Shown: positions 63,756 through 64,000 of the stretch, one piece after another | Position numbering within the stretch: position 1 is the stretch's first letter | How the letters are laid out: the number at the start of each line of letters is the position of its first letter | Assembly (NCBI GenBank): GCA_944321725.1 | Contig: CALUMI010000002.1 | Coordinates: 1 to 64,000 of the forward strand | From: an uncultured Muribaculaceae bacterium | GTDB lineage: Bacteria; Bacteroidota; Bacteroidia; Bacteroidales; Muribaculaceae | DNA length: 64,000 nucleotides | Direction of reading: 5' to 3' | Made by a program: the position numbers and the translations under genes | The notes under the pieces: model-generated | What the model was told of the DNA's origin: nothing | The model's database searches: none | The model's input: the letters and a program-made list of their open reading frames with translations, nothing else

Positions 63756-64000
63756 TTAATATTTCAGTCCGAGATTGGCAAAGATAAAAGAGTAAAGGTC
63801 GACATATTCATCGATAACTTTTGTGGTAGGTTTGCCGCCTCCATGACCGGCCTTACTGTCTATTCGTATGAATTTTGGACGAGTGCCTGTGTTTGAGGCC
63901 TGTAGCGTGGCCGCATATTTAAATGAGTGGGCCGGAACTACACGATCATCGTGGTCGGCGGTGGTTACGAGTATGGCCGGATATTTTGTACCGTCATTTT
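63756..64000 (-). CDS. Prolyl oligopeptidase family serine peptidase, C-terminal end (partial)
   Basis: The window edge cuts this minus-strand gene; only the last 81 codons are present, ending at TAA (63756-63758). The translated segment runs from KYPAILVTTADHDDRVVPAHSFKYAATLQ, which carries the charge-relay Asp, to DSKAGHGGGKP, which carries the catalytic His of the S9 alpha/beta-hydrolase triad, and ends in a helix (YSFIFANLGLKY). The nucleophile serine and propeller lie outside the window. S9A prolyl oligopeptidase is the best match. Confidence 0.87.
   Translation of the reverse strand, partial: NDGTKYPAILVTTADHDDRVVPAHSFKYAATLQASNTGTRPKFIRIDSKAGHGGGKPTTKVIDEYVDLYSFIFANLGLKY

Overview
The window is a chromosomal segment of a Bacteroidales bacterium (phylum Bacteroidota). 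The evidence is a type IX secretion system (T9SS) module (PorU-like sortases and PorV), secreted proteins with T9SS-type C-terminal tails, Bacteroidota-specific families (DUF3256, Porin_10-like porin, PCMD and calycin-like domains), the Bacteroidales glycogen gene set, and many promoters of the Bacteroides type (TTTG, about 20 bases, TAnnTTTG). The family cannot be fixed by reading alone. A Muribaculaceae- or Barnesiellaceae-like gut organism would fit. No phage, conjugative element, CRISPR array or intact insertion sequence is visible.

Layout. Positions 1-314 hold a tRNA-Gly/Leu/Glu cluster with its own terminator. 328-7639 carries housekeeping genes: prmA and an ATP-pyrophosphatase on the plus strand, then a minus-strand operon tsaC, sugar-phosphate transferase, CLC chloride protein, fmt, and a nitroreductase. 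7989-10535 is a B12-dependent ribonucleotide reductase behind a repeat-containing upstream region. 10674-18732 is the glycogen/starch block: a GH77 glucanotransferase, then GH57, GT4 and a debranching enzyme on the other strand, with a ferritin between. 18870-21212 has a lipid kinase, a small membrane protein and a cytidylate-kinase-like protein. 21308-21590 is a 283-bp element with perfect 20-bp inverted ends and several internal hairpins.

21730-39253 is rich in exported proteins: a PCMD/calycin protein, an M6 metalloprotease and a 1281-residue amidase (all with T9SS-like tails), an OmpA-family lipoprotein, a TlpA-like lipoprotein and a tricorn-like S41 protease. Malate dehydrogenase and an isopropylmalate/citramalate synthase-type enzyme lie among them. 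39484-41048 has an unrecognised acidic protein and a second ferritin.

41270-55433 runs entirely on the plus strand: DEAD-box helicase, DUF3256 protein, GH25 lysozyme-like protein, first PorU-like sortase, Rex, a degenerate fumarylacetoacetate-hydrolase-like protein, second PorU-like sortase, PorV, IspF and an acyltransferase. The two sortases with Rex and a probable pseudoenzyme between them are the most unusual arrangement here. The rest holds a DUF805 protein, an AI-2E-family transporter, a YkvA-like protein, a putative porin, a solute-binding-type protein, an exonuclease, malic enzyme, and the 3' end of a prolyl oligopeptidase cut by the window edge.

Together, the T9SS module (sortases plus PorV shuttle) is the expected machinery for the tailed proteins encoded 18-30 kb away. 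The glycogen block provides storage-glucan synthesis and breakdown. Malate dehydrogenase and malic enzyme connect C4 acids to pyruvate. Functional calls rest on motifs and remembered family patterns; no database search was run.
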